26,313 nt of DNA from an uncultured Bacilli bacterium. Lineage in GTDB: Bacteria > Bacillota_I > Bacilli_A > RF39 > UBA660. This document shows, in pieces, positions 22,074-26,313 of this stretch. The first letter of the stretch is position 1. Each line of letters begins with the position of its first letter. Both the position numbers and the translations under genes were made by a program. The stretch spans positions 1 to 26,313 of the forward strand of contig CAPZYV010000002.1 in assembly GCA_948750805.1 (NCBI GenBank), given 5' to 3'. Below the pieces are notes generated by a model. It was not told the DNA's origin, searched no databases, and worked only from the letters and a program-made list of their open reading frames with translations.

Positions 22074-23427
22074 ATACATTATAAGTATTAATAATTTTAG
22101 TAAATACTTGTTCTAGATTTTTAACGCCATCTTCAGTTGAAGCTTCACAACGCATTGTAATATTTGGACCAGTATTACTTGCTCTAACTAAAGCCCATCC
22201 TGTTTCAAATTCAACTCTAACGCCATCAATAGTATTTAAGACCCATTTTTGTGATTCACAAAATTCTTTAATTCTTTTAATAACATCAAATTTCTTTTCA
22301 TCAGGACTTGTAAACTTAATTTCCGCTGTACTATAATACTTTGGAATATCAGATAATAATTTACTTAATGGTTCGCTTGTTTTACTCATTATTTCAAGTA
22401 ATCTTAAGCCAGCATAAATACCACTTCCAACATCAGCAATTTTATCTCTAAAGAAGAAATGACCTGAATATTCTCCACCAAATGGAATATCATCTTCTTT
22501 CATTTTAGCTTGAGTGTATGATGCACCAGTTCGGTAACATAAAGGATTACCACCTAAACGTTTAATTTCTTCTTCTAAAGCTTTAGTACATTTAACATCA
22601 TAAAGAAAGGTTTTATTTTTAACATTATTAATAATATCTTTAATAATTAAAATCATGTAATGGTCGCTTGATACCATATGACCTTTTTCATCAACAATGC
22701 CAACTCTATCGCCATCACCATCAAAAGCAATACCACAATCAGCTTTTTTAGCTACAACTTCTTTTTTTAATGCTTCTAAATTAGCTTCAACATTAGGGTC
22801 GGGATGATGATTAGGGAATCTACCATCATTTTCTTCAAAAATAATTTCAAAATCTACATTAATTCGTTCGAATATTTTTCGGGCAATGATAGAAGTAGTA
22901 CCATTTCCAAGGTCAATAATAACTTTTCTTTTACGGCGGCCAAATTCGACACTATATTTTAAAAACTCTATATATTTTTCAGTTATATTACCGCTTGAAA
23001 CTGTACCGTTTCCACTTAAAAAGTCACCTTTAAAAGTATAATTTTTAAAGTCTTCTATCATTTCGCCACGTGCATTAGCTAAATGGTCAAAAGAAAATTT
23101 AAAACCATTATCATCTTTAGGGTTGTGACTAGCAGTTATCATAATTCCAAATAAATTATGAACATATCTTGCATAATAATGCATTGGAGTAGTAGTAAGT
23201 CCATAGTTATAAACGTTTATACCACTATCGGTTATACCTTTTGTTAAATATGCAGCGAGAGCAGGGCTAGATATACGATTGTCATGAGAGACAATACAAG
23301 TAGTTTGATTTAATTTTTCTCTTAAATAGCTTCCATAGCTACGTCCTATCGTATAAGCGGTAGTCTCATTAATTTCTTCGGGATATTTTCCTCTTATATC
23401 ATATTCCCGAAATATGTTTGGATTCAT
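22072..23427 (-). CDS. Phosphomannomutase/phosphoglucomutase
   Basis: This 451-aa enzyme of the alpha-D-phosphohexomutase family interconverts hexose 6- and 1-phosphates, feeding nucleotide-sugar and cell-surface glycan synthesis. All four active-site loops are present: TASHNP with phosphoserine Ser100, metal-binding DGDGDR (D236, D238, D240), sugar-binding GEYSGH (318-323), and the phosphate loop RASNTGP near 417. The N-terminal FREYDIRG and the length match the ManB/AlgC branch more than GlmM. MKP specificity (mannose or glucose) cannot be read from sequence. GAGGAA precedes the ATG. It is transcribed away from the giant gene at 23586. Confidence 0.94.
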   Translation of the reverse strand: MNPNIFREYDIRGKYPEEINETTAYTIGRSYGSYLREKLNQTTCIVSHDNRISSPALAAYLTKGITDSGINVYNYGLTTTPMHYYARYVHNLFGIMITASHNPKDDNGFKFSFDHLANARGEMIEDFKNYTFKGDFLSGNGTVSSGNITEKYIEFLKYSVEFGRRKRKVIIDLGNGTTSIIARKIFERINVDFEIIFEENDGRFPNHHPDPNVEANLEALKKEVVAKKADCGIAFDGDGDRVGIVDEKGHMVSSDHYMILIIKDIINNVKNKTFLYDVKCTKALEEEIKRLGGNPLCYRTGASYTQAKMKEDDIPFGGEYSGHFFFRDKIADVGSGIYAGLRLLEIMSKTSEPLSKLLSDIPKYYSTAEIKFTSPDEKKFDVIKRIKEFCESQKWVLNTIDGVRVEFETGWALVRASNTGPNITMRCEASTEDGVKNLEQVFTKIINTYNV

Positions 23428-23467
23428 TTAAATTCCTCATTTCTATTATCTTAATAATAACATATCT

Positions 23468-23473
23468 AGTATA
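23468..23473 (-). promoter_or_regulatory. Probable -10 of the phosphohexomutase gene
   Basis: Minus-strand TATACT preceded directly by TG, about 40 nt before the start codon. No clear -35 box. Confidence 0.35.
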
Positions 23474-23514
23474 CATTTAGTAGATAAAATTTAGTAATTT
23501 ACAATTGTTTTAAA

Positions 23515-23543
23515 TTGCCTAACAGATATAAATATGATATAAT
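23515..23543 (+). promoter_or_regulatory. Promoter of the giant coiled-coil gene
   Basis: TTGCCT (23515-23520), 17 bp, TATAAT (23538-23543), with TGA directly before the -10 (extended -10). The leader of about 35 nt has only a modest SD (GTGGGA) before the ATG at 23586. Confidence 0.6.
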
Positions 23544-23585
23544 CATTTCATAGTAGATGTTTTTAGACGTGAAAGTGGGATTGTT

Positions 23586-26313
23586 ATGGATTATAGAGAA
23601 CAATTAATAAGTATGGTAAAGGAAGCCGAAAATTTACCTAAAAGTGAATTAGAACAAGTACCTGGTACTGATATGTGGGTGAAAAAAGGTAGTGTAGCTA
23701 AGCTTTTTTCAAGTGTAAAAGAAGATATAAAAGATGAGAGCGAAGAATATTATAATGCGAAAGCTTATGAAATTTTTGCGGCTAATAAAGACAATATTGC
23801 TAAATTAGAAAGATTTAATAAAAATTTAGAAAGTATTAATGCAAACTATGAAAAATTATCTAAACAGTTAGCTAAACTTCAAGGTAAAATTGAAAGCGTA
23901 GATAAAGATAAATTAGATAAAATAATGTCTGATATTAGAGAATATGCTGAAAATAGAGATATATTAACGGGCTTTATTGTTGATTTAGCTCGAAATGAAA
24001 TTAATGCTAATTTTGTAAAAGCTATTAATGAACAAATGGAAAGTATACGTAATGCTTTTTTAACTAGTCCAAGAGGTACTGAAATTGGCTATGGCGATAA
24101 TGGTTTATCAATTTTAGCTGGTGATAAACCTGAATATGATAGTTTAATAGGGTTATTAAGACTTATGAATACTATTGATAGTAATGAAAGAATAGTTTCT
24201 GTTGATGGTATAATGTGTGTAAGTGCTTCCAAAGTAGAAGAAGCAAAAGAATTATTATCTAAAGTTAAAGCTTTTAAACGTTTGAAAACAGAATCTAAAG
24301 AAGAACAGATGAAAAAGGCTAATCAAAAATTAATTGATGAAATAGTTGCAGAATTAAAAAATATTGAAACTAAAGTAAAAGAGTCCAAAGTAGCCGCTAT
24401 CTATCCTATGGCTAATGGTTTTATGGTAACACCTAAATATAAAGATAGATATAGAGATTTAATAAGTATTTTAAAATATTTAAATGAAGCTAATGATAAG
24501 AAGTTCGCTTTAACTTCTATATGGAATGGCTTAGCTTATGTTAATGGTTCTGATAGAGAAGCTTTTATAGAATTAATATCTAGAACCGAGCCCATAAATG
24601 CATATAATCCTAATAATAAAAAAAGAGAAGATAATAGTAAATTAATTGATGAACTTGAAGATTATTTAAAAAGTATGGAAAACGATTATAATCGGTATAA
24701 TGGTGTAACTAATATTGCATCGGCATTAACCAAAAATAACACAATTGTTTTAGATGACGCTGTTAATGAGTATAATCGTATATATGATATAATTCAAATA
24801 TTAAAAGATACTGAAGGAAAAGAGTTATTTGATGTATTAGGAATAGCAAGCGTAAGTTATGATAATATTTCTAAATTTGAGGATTTAATTAGTAAAACTA
24901 AAAAATTGGGTAGTATAATTCCTGAATCAGAAGAGAATAAATCTGAAATAGAAAAAATAAAAGCTAGATTAATTGAATTAAATAATATTGCCAAAGAAAG
25001 AGCTAAAGTTGACCCAAATGTTAAAATAGCTTCAAGTGGTGATGTATTAGAAGAAGATTTTGAAGAATACCAAATCTTAATAGCTAAATTAAGATATTTA
25101 GAAACCTCTAAAGGTAAAAAAGGCTTAGAAGACGTTGATGGTGTTAAAATAGTCTCAGGTTATGCACCTGAATATAAAAAACTTAATGAAAGATTAAAAG
25201 AACTAGCAAATCGCAAAATTTATCAACAAAATAATGCTAATAAAATAAAAGAGTTAGAAGAAGAAATAGTTAAATTATCAAATTTAGAACAAGATTCATT
25301 GATAGAAGCTAAAATAAGTGCATTAAGAGAATTAATAGAAACATTAACTATTCAAGATTGGACTAGTGAAAGTTTAACAGTAGAAGATTCTTTAATGGTT
25401 AATGATATTGAAAAATTTAAAAAAGCTCAAATAAAATTAGCTGAATTAACTGAACGTGAAAACATCCGAAATAATAATGTCAAGGAAATAAAAGAGTTAG
25501 AAAAGAAAATAAATATTTTAGTTCAAAATGCACAAAATAGTCCTTCTGCAGATAAAGAAACAGTTAAAGAATTTACAGTATTAAGCAGTGATACCAAAAA
25601 ATTAAAAGCTCTATTAGATATGAAAGATGCATTAATTATAAATGATTGGACTAATGATGAGTTACTTACTGATGGAAATATAGCTGTTAATGATGAAGAA
25701 AAAGGAAAAACAGAAACATCTGAAGTAAAACTAAAAGCTTTAGAAACAATAAAAACTTGCTTAGAAAATGCGCAAAATTCTGTTAATTTAGTGGAGTATG
25801 ATGGTGTTAAAATAGATGCTGATGATTATGCTAAATATATTGAAGCTATATCAACTATATCTAAAACTGAATTAGCAGCTCAATTAGCTAAGGATGAGGA
25901 AGCATTTAAAAAACTTCGAGAAGATTTAAAAAATAAAAAAGGTAAGAATCCTGAAAGTAAAAAACAAAGACATAAAGTAAGCATAAGAAAACTTAAAGAT
26001 AAAATAAAATTTAAAAAGAAGAAAAAAGAAATTGCTTCTGAAGGAGTTATTAAGACATGGTGGCAAAAAGTTAGTAAAGGAAAAGTTCATCCTGTTGAAT
26101 CAATTAAAAATTTAGGCAAAGAAGCAGGTAAAGCTTTTAATGAAGCTAAAGAAAAACTTAGAAGAAAAAAAGGAATTCAAGAACAAGTTGCAGAAGAACT
26201 TACAACTGAAGATAAAACTGAACAACAAGTAACAGAACAAATTAGTCAAAATGTAAATAAACAAATTCTTCAAGATTCTAAGCAAAAACTTTTAGATATT
26301 ATTGTAAAACAAA
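23586..26313 (+). CDS. Very large repeat-rich coiled-coil protein, unknown function (3' end outside window)
   Basis: The frame is open for 909 codons to the window edge. I do not recognise it. There is no signal peptide or membrane segment in this part. Residues 60-125 are strongly helical and coiled-coil (KLERFNKNLESINANYEKLSKQ...). From about 173 to 767 a degenerate module recurs: a short strand with a Gly (like DGVKIDADD or NGFMVTPKY), then a helix with Y-x2-L-I-x2-L-x2-L. Copies lie near 173, 203, 276, 305, 384, 415, 478, 519 and 739. A DWT segment is duplicated 96 residues apart (589, 685). Residues 785-820 are very basic (KKQRHK, KFKKKKK), and a Gln/Glu-rich helix follows. The modules could make a long rod or scaffold. 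Confidence 0.75.
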   Translation, partial: MDYREQLISMVKEAENLPKSELEQVPGTDMWVKKGSVAKLFSSVKEDIKDESEEYYNAKAYEIFAANKDNIAKLERFNKNLESINANYEKLSKQLAKLQGKIESVDKDKLDKIMSDIREYAENRDILTGFIVDLARNEINANFVKAINEQMESIRNAFLTSPRGTEIGYGDNGLSILAGDKPEYDSLIGLLRLMNTIDSNERIVSVDGIMCVSASKVEEAKELLSKVKAFKRLKTESKEEQMKKANQKLIDEIVAELKNIETKVKESKVAAIYPMANGFMVTPKYKDRYRDLISILKYLNEANDKKFALTSIWNGLAYVNGSDREAFIELISRTEPINAYNPNNKKREDNSKLIDELEDYLKSMENDYNRYNGVTNIASALTKNNTIVLDDAVNEYNRIYDIIQILKDTEGKELFDVLGIASVSYDNISKFEDLISKTKKLGSIIPESEENKSEIEKIKARLIELNNIAKERAKVDPNVKIASSGDVLEEDFEEYQILIAKLRYLETSKGKKGLEDVDGVKIVSGYAPEYKKLNERLKELANRKIYQQNNANKIKELEEEIVKLSNLEQDSLIEAKISALRELIETLTIQDWTSESLTVEDSLMVNDIEKFKKAQIKLAELTERENIRNNNVKEIKELEKKINILVQNAQNSPSADKETVKEFTVLSSDTKKLKALLDMKDALIINDWTNDELLTDGNIAVNDEEKGKTETSEVKLKALETIKTCLENAQNSVNLVEYDGVKIDADDYAKYIEAISTISKTELAAQLAKDEEAFKKLREDLKNKKGKNPESKKQRHKVSIRKLKDKIKFKKKKKEIASEGVIKTWWQKVSKGKVHPVESIKNLGKEAGKAFNEAKEKLRRKKGIQEQVAEELTTEDKTEQQVTEQISQNVNKQILQDSKQKLLDIIVKQ

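Noticed and set aside
1..26313. Mycoplasma-type genetic code (TGA = Trp)
   Set aside because: Trp is encoded by TGG throughout, and TGA serves as a normal stop in several genes.

Overview
The window is a strongly AT-rich stretch of a low-GC Gram-positive-type genome. TGG encodes Trp throughout and TGA is used as a stop (for example in the RluA-type synthase and the first CotF-like gene), so the standard bacterial code applies and not the Mycoplasma code. The gene set (TmcAL, Der, YolD beside a Y-family polymerase, a SigE/SigK-like sigma factor, CotF-like proteins, a class III prepilin) points to Bacillota, most likely an uncultured gut-type Bacilli lineage near RF39. That placement is inference.

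Left part (1-7455): the tail of a Cro/CI-type regulator, pyrH, a 78-aa orphan, then polA-mutM as an operon, dinD, and convergent tmcAL. A broken membrane-metal-hydrolase-like gene (6881-7455) follows.

Middle (7476-12879): an envelope-type operon of a membrane-anchored XRE regulator and a DUF4097 beta-repeat protein, a DUF975/CmpB-type membrane protein, an ASCH protein overlapping a prepilin, and der. On the minus strand (12881-14451) a Y-family SOS polymerase and YolD form an ATGA-overlapping pair under a promoter whose spacer holds a LexA-box-like element.

The most unusual locus is 14573-15972. A SigE/SigK-like sigma factor with a C-terminal extension of about 220 aa is driven by a promoter whose 17-bp spacer contains ten consecutive G in an otherwise G-poor sequence. 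Slippage there would change the -35/-10 spacing, so this looks like a phase-variable sigma factor. A perfect 10-bp inverted repeat brackets its ribosome binding site and start codon, and its terminator is built from the next gene's ribosome binding site.

Right part (16004-26313): an AlkD-like glycosylase and a methyltransferase, a YbaK-type deacylase, a decayed RhuM/Fic gene, an RluA-type pseudouridine synthase, an ABC exporter pair behind a MerR-type promoter with a 19-bp spacer, two CotF-like genes, a phosphohexomutase, and the first 909 codons of a very large repeat-rich coiled-coil protein that runs off the window.

Recurrent themes are DNA repair (polA, mutM, dinD, Y-polymerase, alkD), very compact promoters (extended -10, SD about 10 nt after the likely transcription start) and tight translational coupling by 4-, 8- and 11-nt overlaps.
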